64,000 bases of DNA, from the NCBI GenBank assembly GCA_014055525.1, contig WIAH01000002.1, positions 185,197 through 249,196 on the forward strand. The letters run 5' to 3'. Both the position numbers and the translations under genes were made by a program. The notes under the pieces were generated by a model, which was not told where the DNA came from, searched no databases, and saw only the letters and a program-made list of their open reading frames with translations. Shown here piece after piece: positions 27,472 to 35,028 of the stretch. Numbering within the stretch: the first letter of the stretch is position 1; each line of letters begins with the position of its first letter. Source of the DNA: Nitrospira sp. CR1.3. Lineage in GTDB: Bacteria > Nitrospirota > Nitrospiria > Nitrospirales > Nitrospiraceae.

Positions 27472-28083
27472 ATGAACCCTTCGGACTATGCCTCTCGACG
27501 AATTGATGTACTCGCCATCGGTTTATTCGGACTGGCCGTCGGGGCCCTGACTCTCGGCGTGGCGCAACTGGGCTGGATTCCGGTGCATAACAAGGTCGGC
27601 GCCTTGGTCATCGCCCTGATCTTCGGAGGCGTCGTACAACTCCTCGCCGGCATCACCGACATTCGATACAACGAGCAGCTGGGCGGAACAGCCCTCACCA
27701 TGTACGGCTTCCTGTGGATTACGCTCTGTACCGCCAAGTTGGTGGGCTCCAGTCAATCGTTCCACTTTGATCAGGCGCTCTACGCTCCCATCAACCTCAT
27801 CTACGCATTGTTTTCAGCCGTCATGGTGTACCTGACCGCCTACAGGAACGTCATGCTGAGCGTACTACACGCCGTGATCACGTTCACGTTTACCGTGACC
27901 GTTTTCGCCAGGCTCGAATTCATCAGCGAGCAATTGCCCGGCTTCGGTCATCTCTTGGTCGGCATCCTTGCATTCTATTACGCGGTGGCCAGCCTTACTC
28001 AGGCCTTTACCGGTACGGCTCTGTTTCCCCTCGGTCCTTCGCTCTTGAGACGTCCGGTCGAGGATCCGCATCGTATAGTCTAA
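27472..28083 (+). CDS. GPR1/FUN34/YaaH (SatP-like) membrane transporter
   Basis: This 203-residue protein has six hydrophobic segments. The start is ATG 27472 with GGAGGAG just upstream; the open frame extends back to 27331 without such a site. It matches the AceTr family: LAIGLFGLAVGALTLGVAQLG in the first segment (given as two overlapping halves, LAIGLFGLAVGA and LTLGVAQLG), then GGVVQLLAGITDIRYNE and YGFLWITLC. Members (SatP/YaaH in E. coli) carry acetate or succinate with protons. The canonical NPAPLGL motif is replaced, so the substrate is uncertain. The upstream 228 bases (27244-27471) have no other gene. Confidence 0.78.
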   Translation: MNPSDYASRRIDVLAIGLFGLAVGALTLGVAQLGWIPVHNKVGALVIALIFGGVVQLLAGITDIRYNEQLGGTALTMYGFLWITLCTAKLVGSSQSFHFDQALYAPINLIYALFSAVMVYLTAYRNVMLSVLHAVITFTFTVTVFARLEFISEQLPGFGHLLVGILAFYYAVASLTQAFTGTALFPLGPSLLRRPVEDPHRIV

Positions 28084-28122
28084 TGTCGTCCAATCGGCAG
28101 TGAACGAAACCGGGAGGAGCTC

Positions 28123-28764
28123 ATGCAAGACGCGACGCTGGATCAAGAACCGAGTTTAGGACGAACGCTCATCCGGGTAGCCTGGATCGCCATTCTGTTC
28201 GGCGTTGTTCTCGAAGGGCTCGTGCTTCTCATCGCGGCGGAATTCGGCTCGCTTAAGTCGTTCAAGCCGTTTCTTGCCGATTTCGGCTATAAGACATCCT
28301 GGGCGGTGATCGTCTGTGTCGGGCTGGCCGTGGGCGCAGCGGCGGCTCAGCAACGGGAGCTGATGATGGGATTGCTCGGATTGCTCGCGGCTCCGCTGGC
28401 TTTTTACGCCGCACGGGCGGTTCATAAGGGGATGCTGCAAGCCTTCGATCTCGCGGTTGACAATCCGGGGTTCAATCCCTTCGTCGTCGCAACCCTGAAG
28501 GGACTCGAGTATGGCGTGCTCGGCGCGGCCGTCGCGACACTGCACAAGCGATGGCAAGGTTCGGCCCTGGAATATACCGTGGTTGGTCTCGCGGTCGGAT
28601 TGATTTTCGGCTCATTGATTGTGGCGATTATTGCGCGGTCGGCCCCGAAGCCGATCGCCCATCCGGCACTGGTCGGCCGCGCCGTCAACGAACTGCTGTT
28701 TCCCGTCGGGTGCGCGCTTGTCCTCTATGCTGCGGACGTTCTGGGGAAACGGCTCTCTCGATAG
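28123..28764 (+). CDS. uncharacterised integral membrane protein
   Basis: This 213-residue protein starts at ATG 28123 with GGGAGGAG nearby upstream. It has about five hydrophobic segments (roughly 20-40, 55-72, 78-98, 120-140, 150-172) and a last one near 190. There are no motifs that name a family. It follows the YaaH-like gene by 39 bases and is probably co-transcribed, which would make it a membrane partner or simply an operon member. Confidence 0.75.
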   Translation: MQDATLDQEPSLGRTLIRVAWIAILFGVVLEGLVLLIAAEFGSLKSFKPFLADFGYKTSWAVIVCVGLAVGAAAAQQRELMMGLLGLLAAPLAFYAARAVHKGMLQAFDLAVDNPGFNPFVVATLKGLEYGVLGAAVATLHKRWQGSALEYTVVGLAVGLIFGSLIVAIIARSAPKPIAHPALVGRAVNELLFPVGCALVLYAADVLGKRLSR

Positions 28765-28943
28765 CCCAGGCTGGAACTCATCGGCGCAGTACCGGATTGA
28801 CGGGCGTGAGGCTCCCTTTTCACCTTTGCCGAAGTCACTTCCCGCCCCCTCTTTTGGGGAGTAGCGGGAGAGAACGGTCCCACGATAGCTTACGCCCAGC
28901 GAACGATACTGTGAGGGCAATAGGAGTTGCCGCCCGTACGGAC

Positions 28944-29702
28944 ATGAAACCCCTGCGATTCGTTTGCATGGCCGGCGTAGCGTTCATCGCGCTCGTTTTC
29001 TTTCCCTCCCACTCCTTCACCGGACAAGCGGAAGAGGCCACTGAAACTGCTCGGTTGCTGGCCATTCTGCTGGACGCCGGACGAGTCACGATCGCCAAGA
29101 ATCAGGACCTGATCAACGATCCTGCAAGAGGCGATAAGGGCTTTACGCCGGAGGTGTTCGAAAAGCAACTCGACGAAGAGTTTCGTCGACGAACCGGCTT
29201 TTCCCTCGGCCAATTGGAAAAAGAAAATATTCCCGAGATGGCCAAACCTCTCCTCGTTCGACTCTTGGAGGAAAGCAAGAAAACCATCGCCTCCTACCAA
29301 CCCGTTATCAATCTCATGGGTGTACGCTACAAAGGATTGATCCCTGCGACCTTCGGAACTGAAACCGCCTCTCGCTTTCACAACTGGTCCGGAGTGTATC
29401 TCAAACAGACCGCACCACAATCCTTCGTCCGAAACCCCAAGAACGCCCCGGATTCATACGAAGCCGAAGCCTTCACCCGTTTAGCCTCAAAATCATCGGG
29501 GTTAAACTCCGATCATGTCCAGAGCGAGGTCGTGGACCAAGGGCAAAGCGTCCGCGTGATGCTGCCGTTGTTTTATGGAAAACCCTGCCTGACTTGTCAC
29601 GGCGAACCCAAAGGCCAGCGCGATATTTCCGGATACCCGCGGGAAGGAGCCAAAGAAGGCGAGCTTGGGGGCGCAATCAGCGTTAGGATTTCATTGAAAT
29701 AG
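28944..29702 (+). CDS. secreted Tll0287-like (DUF3365) c-type haem protein
   Basis: This 252-residue protein starts at ATG 28944, which gives a clear signal peptide (residues 1-30, cleavage near FTGQA). The mature part matches the Tll0287-like domain: NLMGVRYKGLIPATFGTETA, then a haem-binding CLTCHGEP (CxxCH) near residue 216 and the closing GELGGAISVRISL. Tll0287 is a cyanobacterial haem/flavin-like sensor protein with this fold, often found as the extracellular part of signalling proteins; here it stands alone. Redox or small-gas sensing, or electron transfer in the periplasm, is possible. Confidence 0.82.
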   Translation: MKPLRFVCMAGVAFIALVFFPSHSFTGQAEEATETARLLAILLDAGRVTIAKNQDLINDPARGDKGFTPEVFEKQLDEEFRRRTGFSLGQLEKENIPEMAKPLLVRLLEESKKTIASYQPVINLMGVRYKGLIPATFGTETASRFHNWSGVYLKQTAPQSFVRNPKNAPDSYEAEAFTRLASKSSGLNSDHVQSEVVDQGQSVRVMLPLFYGKPCLTCHGEPKGQRDISGYPREGAKEGELGGAISVRISLK

Positions 29703-29730
29703 ACCCCGGAAACTCCCTAAGAGGTACTCG

Positions 29731-30096
29731 ATGATCCTTCCGTCAATTCCTATCAAACCGTGGTGGCGCGTCGCCGTACTCTCCTCCGCTCTCGTGTTCT
29801 TGACGATGTCCGCAACTTTCTCTGCCTTGGCCGATAGCAGATCGGATGTCTCGCTTCCTTCTACAATTGAGGAGCCCGCTCCTGAGGGCATCCAACTTGG
29901 AGTGGCATGCCCGAATAATCCGCCCCTGATGGCGGAAGGATCCAATTCCTGCGAGATTGTGTCCTGCGGGATGGGGATCAAGGACACCTGCAAGATTACC
30001 TGCCCGGCAGGCAAGACCCCCAAATGCAGCTGTGATTGTCTCAAGAATTTCGGCCCGATGTGCACGGAGTACAAAGCCAACTGCAAATGCGAGTAG
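29731..30096 (+). CDS. small secreted cysteine-rich protein
   Basis: This 121-residue protein has a signal peptide (WWRVAVLSSALVFLTMSA, cleavage near ALA-DS at about residue 35) and a mature part with 11 cysteines, most of them in the last 55 residues (NSCEIVSC, DTCKITC, KCSCDCLK, MCTEY, NCKCE). The spacing suggests several disulphides or metal sites. I recognise no family. It follows the haem protein gene by 28 bases, probably in the same transcript. A hairpin at 30118-30140 may end the unit. Confidence 0.75.
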   Translation: MILPSIPIKPWWRVAVLSSALVFLTMSATFSALADSRSDVSLPSTIEEPAPEGIQLGVACPNNPPLMAEGSNSCEIVSCGMGIKDTCKITCPAGKTPKCSCDCLKNFGPMCTEYKANCKCE

Positions 30097-30117
30097 AGGC
30101 GGAGTCCTCCTCCTCGG

Positions 30118-30140
30118 GTATCGCTTTGATTTCGCGATAC
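30118..30140 (+). terminator. short hairpin after the Cys-rich gene
   Basis: GTATCGC (30118-30124) and GCGATAC (30134-30140) form a perfect 7-bp stem with a 9-base loop, 21 bases after the stop codon at 30096. No U-run follows, so termination is only suggested. Confidence 0.35.
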
Positions 30141-30200
30141 GTCCCGGCCAATGTCAGTCCTTCGAAGAAGATCTAGCACCAGCCATACTGTCCAGCCTGT

Positions 30201-30229
30201 TTGACGCATGCCCAAGCGCGTGTTAAAGT
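30201..30229 (+). promoter_or_regulatory. candidate promoter in the 330-base gap before 30427
   Basis: TTGACG (30201-30206), a 17-bp spacer and TAAAGT (30224-30229) fit a sigma-70 promoter (five and four consensus bases). The gap 30097-30426 otherwise holds a hairpin near its left end and a 40-codon frame that I rejected. The distance to the next gene (about 190 bases) is long. Confidence 0.35.
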
Positions 30230-30426
30230 GATGCATTGTACGAGCCGCGTTCCTGTTCCTCGCGCTCCCGCATCCCCGTTCAGTGTTTCTGCGCGATCGC
30301 TCTCGCAATGTACGGGGCCGTTAGCTGACTCCCCGAGGTGACGTCGTGTGTCGCGATGGGAGGAGCTATCGGTGTTCAGTGAAGTAATCGCCCGCTATCG
30401 ACGCCAGATCACAAAAGGAGCTTTTG

Positions 30427-30708
30427 ATGAAAATCTCCGCAGTTTGGAAGTCCAACAACCCCGGGAAGAAGAAAAACCGGCCGACGTATAAGCCGAAAAT
30501 CCGTTGGGAGTTGCTGGGGTTATCCGACCCCGATCTCAACCAAACGACGACTTCCATCGACACAATACGAAAGGAAGTCTCCTCGCTTGCGAGCAGAGGT
30601 TTCGGACAGGGCACTCGCTCACGTACCAATAACGGAAATTCAAGGACCCGCGGGCGCAGCCGTCAGGTCGGCGGAGCTAAAGTCAGGCGCCGCGGAGCGA
30701 CGGAGTAA
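30427..30708 (+). CDS. small basic protein of unknown family
   Basis: This 93-residue protein starts at ATG 30427 with AAGGAG six bases upstream. The N-terminal half carries KSNNPGKKKNRPTYKPK and WELLGLSDPDLNQ, the C-terminal half is Arg/Ser/Gly-rich (TRSRTNNGNSRTRGRSR). It is strongly basic, no signal peptide or membrane segment. Such composition would suit nucleic-acid binding. It stands next to small genes and an RNA helicase. I recognise no family; coding bias in the first two thirds supports a real gene. Confidence 0.6.
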   Translation: MKISAVWKSNNPGKKKNRPTYKPKIRWELLGLSDPDLNQTTTSIDTIRKEVSSLASRGFGQGTRSRTNNGNSRTRGRSRQVGGAKVRRRGATE

Positions 30709-30781
30709 GGGCCATCGGCAGAAGCGGAATTCTCTGAGAGGCCGATTCAACTGAGCGGTATCTCTTACCAAGGAGGACGCC

Positions 30782-30970
30782 ATCGGACGAGCAGGCAAGA
30801 CCACCCTCGCAAAACGAGACAGAGAAAAAGCTTTGCAAATGCAGCGCAAGGAGAAGGAAGCGAAGCGCGCGCTGCGCAAAGCTGAGAAGAGCTCGCGAAG
30901 TTCCACTTCCGACGGAGAAGATCCGGATCTGGCAGGACTTCATTGGGGCCCTCAAGCCCCCCTCTATTGA
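30782..30970 (+). CDS. 62-residue basic coiled-coil protein, apparent ATC start
   Basis: A strong Shine-Dalgarno AAGGAGG at 30770-30776 stands five bases before ATC at 30782, from which an open frame runs 62 codons to TGA. No ATG, GTG or TTG lies in this frame between the upstream in-frame stop and the ATC. The product reads GRAGKTTLAKRDREK, then a Lys/Arg/Glu-rich amphipathic helix (QRKEKEAKRALRKAEK) and an acidic end with DPDLAGLHWGPQAP. From memory, similar small proteins begin MGRAGKTTLAKR or alike, so the ATC most probably replaces ATG. AUC/AUU starts are known (infC uses AUU). Otherwise the start would be the internal TTG (30833) or ATG (30839), without a ribosome-binding site. Substitution or sequencing error is the alternative. 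Confidence 0.6.
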   Translation: MGRAGKTTLAKRDREKALQMQRKEKEAKRALRKAEKSSRSSTSDGEDPDLAGLHWGPQAPLY

Positions 30971-31025
30971 CCTGACGCAGGGGTAGGGGCCCGAGCCCAC
31001 GCCGGCCAACCCGCGACCGACCCTC

Positions 31026-31355
31026 TTAGGCGGGACGCACGAAGCGGTCTGCCGACAGTACCGCGCGCAATTGTTCAGTGACGATACGACGATACTCGAT
31101 GTTCTGTTTGTGCATGAGAACGATGCCGTCTGCGTCGGTCAAAAGAAACAACGCTTCTTGAGCGACTAGCATCCGCGCATGATCGCCGACGTTGAGGCGA
31201 TACTGAGTCCGGCCGTCGGGATTGCGCCCCGACCCCACGACGAGTTCAGTCAATCCGTCAATCACACCCTCTTGGCCTCCCTCACAGAGTCGGACTTTCG
31301 TCCCGTCCGGAATCCTCATCCACGTTTTCACTTCCTTGATGGGCGTCGTAGGCAT
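31026..31355 (-). CDS. uncharacterised 109-residue protein
   Basis: Start at 31355 (ATG after AAGGA, spacing about seven; the open frame reaches 31370). The small beta-rich soluble protein has MRIPDGTKVRLCEGGQEGVIDG (read as MRIPDGTKVR and LCEGGQEGVIDG), TQYRLNVGD and a C-terminal helix (NIEYRRIVTEQLRAVLSADR). The early part resembles small KOW/SH3-like barrels with GTKVRL...G.IDGL. I name no family. It lies 53 bases downstream of the DEAD-box helicase on the same strand, possibly in one transcript. Confidence 0.65.
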   Translation of the reverse strand: MPTTPIKEVKTWMRIPDGTKVRLCEGGQEGVIDGLTELVVGSGRNPDGRTQYRLNVGDHARMLVAQEALFLLTDADGIVLMHKQNIEYRRIVTEQLRAVLSADRFVRPA

Positions 31356-31408
31356 GATCGGTCCTTTCATTCTCCGGAGAATATCGAAAAGATCCCTGTT
31401 GCGCGAAA

Positions 31409-32686
31409 CTATCCGACAAAGCGTTCACGCGGCCTCGGACCTCCCTGCGCAGGGGTCCGGCCGGTTTTTCCTCGCTCCCTGAATCGAGAAGCACGATCAT
31501 GCAATGGCCGCGGCATCTGATCCGAAGCATGCGAACGCCCGGCTTGGTGAAGCGCCGCCGCCTTGCTCCCTGAAACCTGCGGAACGGCATGGCCAAGCAG
31601 GTCCTCAATCGCTCGAAGCTGCTGGATGTCTTCGGGCGTCGCGAAACTGGTCGCCCGACCGGCGGCCTTCATCCGCGCTGTCCGCCCGATTCGATGCACA
31701 TAGTCTTCCGGGCATATCGGCAAATCATAATTGATGACATGAGCGATATCGGCGACATCGATCCCCCTCGCCGCAACATCCGTCGCGACCAGCACGCGAA
31801 ATCTTCCGTGCCTGAATCCTTCCAACGCCGCTCGTCGCTGCGGCATACTTCGATCTCCATGAAGGACAGCCACCCGATGTCCGGCGCGATCAAGTTCGCG
31901 AGTCACGGCATCTGCCCGGTGTTTGGTGCGGGTAAACACGAGAACCCGGTCCGGCTCGCCGGCGATGAGGGAAAGCAGAAGGTCCGTCTTACCGGAATGC
32001 GTTGTCGTATGGAGCGCCTGGGTCACGCCATCCGCTGTCGTTGCCGAAGGCGTTACCGTGACACGCACAGGATCTGTGACGCTCGCCTGAATGAGACGCG
32101 CGAGATCGCCTGGCAGGGTCGCGGAGAAGAGCAGCGTCTGCCGCTCCTCCGGCAACGCGTCGAATATTTGATTGATCTGAGGAGCAAAGCCCATATCCAA
32201 CATACGATCGGCCTCATCGAGAACCAGCATCTTCACGGGAGCCAGATCGATGCTGCCATTCCACATGTGATCCAGCAAGCGCCCGGGCGTCGCGACGAGG
32301 ATCTCCGGTCCTTGTCTGAGGCCTCGCACCTGAGCCTGCATATCCGCTCCCCCCACGATCACCGTCGCTCCGATTCCGGCGCTGCGGCCAAGCTGTTCGA
32401 TAGTCGTCAGAATCTGCAGGGCCAGTTCGCGCGTCGGAGCGAGGATCAAAGCCTGCGGCTTCCCTTTGGCCCATCCAGCAAGCCGTTCGATTATCGGAAT
32501 GACATAGGCCGCAGTCTTGCCCGTTCCCGTTTGCGCGCAGCCGATCACGTCCCGCCCGGCGACAGCCGGAGGGATGGCTTGGGCTTGGATAGGAGTCGGC
32601 GATGACCATCCTGAGTGGCTGAGATCGCGAAGGAGGGGCTCGGACAAACCGAGCGAGCGAAAATCAATTTGAGAACACGTATCCAC
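31409..32686 (-). CDS. RhlE-type DEAD-box ATP-dependent RNA helicase
   Basis: This 425-residue RNA helicase unwinds or remodels structured RNA. All core motifs are in order: the Q motif region GWSSPTPIQAQAIP, motif I AQTGTGKTA, Ia PTRELALQI, II VLDEADRMLD, III SATLPG, V TDVAARGIDVAD and VI HRIGRTAR. The two RecA lobes span about residues 20-370; the rest is a short basic tail, as in RhlE and CshA-like proteins. ATG 32686 has AAAGGA about nine bases upstream, and about 500 gene-free bases lie before it. Together with the RRM proteins and the desaturase nearby it suggests a cold or RNA-stress module. Confidence 0.93.
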   Translation of the reverse strand: MDTCSQIDFRSLGLSEPLLRDLSHSGWSSPTPIQAQAIPPAVAGRDVIGCAQTGTGKTAAYVIPIIERLAGWAKGKPQALILAPTRELALQILTTIEQLGRSAGIGATVIVGGADMQAQVRGLRQGPEILVATPGRLLDHMWNGSIDLAPVKMLVLDEADRMLDMGFAPQINQIFDALPEERQTLLFSATLPGDLARLIQASVTDPVRVTVTPSATTADGVTQALHTTTHSGKTDLLLSLIAGEPDRVLVFTRTKHRADAVTRELDRAGHRVAVLHGDRSMPQRRAALEGFRHGRFRVLVATDVAARGIDVADIAHVINYDLPICPEDYVHRIGRTARMKAAGRATSFATPEDIQQLRAIEDLLGHAVPQVSGSKAAALHQAGRSHASDQMPRPLHDRASRFRERGKTGRTPAQGGPRPRERFVG

Positions 32687-33185
32687 GACAATATCCTTTC
32701 AGTAGGATCGCATACTGACGGGATCAGAGAACCGAGGGGAGAAACAACCGGAAAGGATGCTGCTCCAGACTGGACCTGGTCGCGATGCGATCGCGAAGTC
32801 CGTTGTGCGTTTCACATCCCCAGGCCGGACCTTAAACGAGGGAACATACAGTATCACCATACAGGAGGCTTCGCCTGCCGTCAACTTCGTTCGTCTCTTC
32901 TAACGCGGTGCCCGATTTCAACGCGAGCCTTGCTCATTTGCCATTCGCTATTCTGGCACCGATGTGTTACGCTGGCTCGACTACGGACTACGGTCACTAC
33001 CCTATCCCTCGCGCTTTCCTCCTCAAGCCCCAGTGCCTGCGCGATCGATTCTCTAGTTTCCGCCGTTCTCAGAACATTCGACTTCTCGAATTTTGAGGGC
33101 ATGGGACCATCAGGCCCTGATCACTCGCTCGTGAAGGGCTCCGAGGAGTGCCTGCACAGCAGCCCTACAACCGGAAGGACTCCCC
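32687..33185. other. 499-base divergent intergenic region
   Basis: It separates the helicase (minus strand) from the small gene at 33186 (plus strand). The long leader upstream of a DEAD-box helicase gene would suit cold-regulated autoregulation, but I see no clear cold-box or riboregulator. Short frames across it lack ribosome-binding sites and normal codon bias. No promoter fitted well enough to list. Confidence 0.4.
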
Positions 33186-33479
33186 ATGCGCGACCACACC
33201 CTCATCCACCGCACGATGCTTGTTGGAATAGTCGTCATAATCGCCGGATATTTCGCGTCGGTCGCATTTTCAGGTGAGAAAGCTTCGGTGACGCCGGCTG
33301 TGCCGACTGCCGCCATAACCGGCAGCGCTGCAGCCGAAGGAGCAGTCGAGGATACTCTTCAAGCCTGTCTAGTAAGAATTCGCAAGGATGCAACGGCGGG
33401 ACAACGCATGATCGCCGAACAAGGCTGCCGGAAAGCCGAAGCCGAGCGGAAGCCAAGTCAAAGGTTCAGCGGCCGATAG
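33186..33479 (+). CDS. small secreted or membrane-anchored protein
   Basis: This 97-residue protein starts at ATG 33186 with GGAAGGA upstream. A hydrophobic N-terminal segment (LVGIVVIIAGYFASVAF, residues 12-28) acts as signal or anchor. An Ala/Thr/Val-rich stretch follows, then a short region with two cysteines (LQACLVRIRKDATAG, EQGCRKAEAERK). No family recognised. It is one of several small genes between the helicase and the RRM genes. Confidence 0.55.
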   Translation: MRDHTLIHRTMLVGIVVIIAGYFASVAFSGEKASVTPAVPTAAITGSAAAEGAVEDTLQACLVRIRKDATAGQRMIAEQGCRKAEAERKPSQRFSGR

Positions 33480-33619
33480 TCATCTCTCCTCTGGTGAATT
33501 CGTTCGTCCTTTTCGACGGTTTCCAATGCTGGACGAGTCACGCCGCGGAGGAGTTTGACGTCATCGATCTTCCCAACGTCAGGAATCGCAATAGCAATAG
33601 AATGGTAGACGTAGCGTCG

Positions 33620-33748
33620 ATGAGAGGGATCAGCAGTCTCATTCGCTGGTTTACCCAACATCCACTCGGCACAGCCACAATGCTGTATGCCGTGGGAGTC
33701 TTCGGCGTGCTTGTGTACGCCTACTTCGAGCCGCGCGAACAGGCCTAA
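33620..33748 (+). CDS. possible 42-residue single-span membrane protein
   Basis: The frame is open from 33494, but only the C-terminal part looks protein-like: RWFTQHPLGTATMLYAVGVF followed by a short cytoplasmic tail YFEPREQA. ATG 33620 is the best start on that ground; ATG 33602 is an alternative. Neither has a clear ribosome-binding site, so the call is tentative. It precedes the RRM gene by 46 bases. Confidence 0.4.
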   Translation: MRGISSLIRWFTQHPLGTATMLYAVGVFGVLVYAYFEPREQA

Positions 33749-33794
33749 CTCCACTGCGTGCTTGGCGGTCGCGCCGCAATGATGAGGAGTCGTC

Positions 33795-34058
33795 ATGGGA
33801 AAACGAGTCTTATATGTCGGGGGACTGTCGGACACCATTTCCGACTACCAACTCCGTGACCTCTTCGGTGCATATGGACTCGTGACCCGAGCCTATATCG
33901 TTCGACATAAGCACAGCGGACGGTCAGCCGGTTACGGATTCGTGGAGATGAGTTCCGGTGAACAGGCTCTCAATGCCGTGGTGGCTCTGGAAGGATCGGA
34001 ATTGGAAGGCAACTGCCTACGGCTTTACGTGACCCCTTACTTGTCCCACAGTTCGTAG
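33795..34058 (+). CDS. RRM-type RNA-binding protein
   Basis: This 87-residue protein is a single RNA recognition motif. RNP2 is VLYVGGLSD near the N-terminus and RNP1 is SAGYGFVEM at about residues 45-53. GAGGAG stands before ATG 33795. Bacterial RRM proteins of this size (cyanobacterial Rbp type) bind single-stranded RNA and are often cold-induced. It lacks the Gly-rich tail of the second RRM protein at 34636 and is only moderately similar to it, so the pair is an older duplication. Confidence 0.9.
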   Translation: MGKRVLYVGGLSDTISDYQLRDLFGAYGLVTRAYIVRHKHSGRSAGYGFVEMSSGEQALNAVVALEGSELEGNCLRLYVTPYLSHSS

Positions 34059-34089
34059 TCGTAGCTGTCAGTGGAATAGAGGAGGACCG

Positions 34090-34383
34090 ATGAGCCGCAT
34101 CAACCTGGACCCGCTGATGACGTTCCCGGATGGTTCCCATTTGGTCGTGAGCACACAATGTTCGAAGGAGGGAGATTTCTCCTGCGCCCTCTACAACGCA
34201 GTCGTAGCCAAGGATGATGGAGCCGCATTCCAGATCGTCTCCAGCCATCTGGACGCGGCGACCTGCCTCGGCGCTCAAGAACATGCCTACAACCATGCGG
34301 TCCGACTATTCCCGCGCGCCGCCGAATCGATGAAGAAGCCGCCGTATCTCATCTGGCGCGGTCCGCAAACCATGGCGGGATAG
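34090..34383 (+). CDS. uncharacterised 97-residue protein
   Basis: GGAGG precedes ATG 34090, 31 bases after the RRM gene. The product is soluble, has three cysteines (STQCSKEGDFSCALYNAVV, ATCLG) and no recognisable domain. Co-transcription with the RRM protein gene is likely from spacing. Function unknown. Confidence 0.6.
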   Translation: MSRINLDPLMTFPDGSHLVVSTQCSKEGDFSCALYNAVVAKDDGAAFQIVSSHLDAATCLGAQEHAYNHAVRLFPRAAESMKKPPYLIWRGPQTMAG

Positions 34384-34475
34384 GCATCTTGGAAGCTTAC
34401 GAGCTGCGCGGATGTGAGTAGCTTTTCTTACCACAACCTGTTAGTATGGTAGAGTTTCATCGCGGAGGGCCTCGC

Positions 34476-34547
34476 ATGAAACATCTCAACGAACGGCCTG
34501 TCACCGATGTTGTTGTTACCGAGAATTTGATCGGAAGTCTGACCTAA
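34476..34547 (+). CDS. possible 23-residue leader peptide before the second RRM gene
   Basis: GGAGG at about 34463-34467 stands eight bases before an ATG that opens 23 codons (MKHLNERPVTDVVVTE, then NLIGSLT and TAA). It lies in the 250-base gap between two genes and ends 88 bases before the RRM start. It could be a regulatory upstream frame, or chance. Confidence 0.3.
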   Translation: MKHLNERPVTDVVVTENLIGSLT

Positions 34548-34635
34548 GCCGCCTCGTTGATTGCGTCTTCGGCCCGCTCCTTCCCCTCTCCTGCTCGAGT
34601 CTCGGACAATGTCATTCTCAGAAGGAGGAACCCCC

Positions 34636-34956
34636 ATGGGTTCAAAGCTCTATGTCGGCGGGTTGCCCTATGCGGCAACCGAATCGCAACTCACCACCTT
34701 GTTTGCCGCGCACGGAACCGTTGAGTCGGCCCGTGTGATCGCGGACAAATTCACGGGACAATCGCGCGGCTTCGGCTTCGTCGAAATGTCCACGCCTGAA
34801 GAGGCTCAGGCTGCCATCACGGCCTTGAACGGCTCGCAGATGGATGGCCGATCCCTGACCGTCAACGAAGCCAAGCCACAGGAACCCCGTTCCGGTGGCG
34901 GCGGGCGGTTCGGCGGCGGACGAGGCAACGATTTCGGCGGCCGCAATCGCTTCTAA
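34636..34956 (+). CDS. RRM-type RNA-binding protein with Gly-rich tail
   Basis: The start is ATG 34636 with AAGGAGG upstream, giving 106 residues. RNP2 is KLYVGGLPY (3-11) and RNP1 SRGFGFVEM (about 42-50). The C-terminal tail from about 83 is Gly/Arg/Phe-rich (RSGGGGRFGGGRGND, then FGGRNRF), as in glycine-rich cold-regulated RNA-binding proteins of cyanobacteria and plants. A strong terminator follows the gene. It works with the other RRM protein and the DEAD-box helicase in RNA handling (inference). Confidence 0.93.
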   Translation: MGSKLYVGGLPYAATESQLTTLFAAHGTVESARVIADKFTGQSRGFGFVEMSTPEEAQAAITALNGSQMDGRSLTVNEAKPQEPRSGGGGRFGGGRGNDFGGRNRF

Positions 34957-34977
34957 CCACAGAAGACGACACGACCA

Positions 34978-35004
34978 GGGGGGCGCCTCGAAGAGGCGCC
35001 CCCC
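34978..35004 (+). terminator. strong hairpin after the RRM gene
   Basis: A perfect 12-bp GC-rich stem (GGGGGGCGCCTC/GAGGCGCCCCCC) with a 3-base loop (GAA) lies 22 bases after the stop codon at 34956. No U-run follows (TCTCAC), but the stem is very stable. It sits close upstream of the desaturase gene. Confidence 0.75.
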
Positions 35005-35028
35005 TCTCACAGTCCGATTCAAAACTGC

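Noticed and set aside
30372..30491. 40-codon frame starting GTG with GGGAGGAG upstream, overlapping the start of the 93-residue gene in another frame
   Set aside because: Third-position GC is low in this frame but high in the overlapping one, and the ATG at 30427 has a better-placed AAGGAG.
32615..33277. 220-codon plus-strand frame
   Set aside because: Begins inside the helicase gene and runs into another small gene; composition is not protein-like and it lacks a ribosome-binding site.
33458..33838. 126-codon minus-strand frame across the RRM gene start
   Set aside because: Overlaps two plus-strand genes, has no start site support and an unlikely His/Cys-rich composition.
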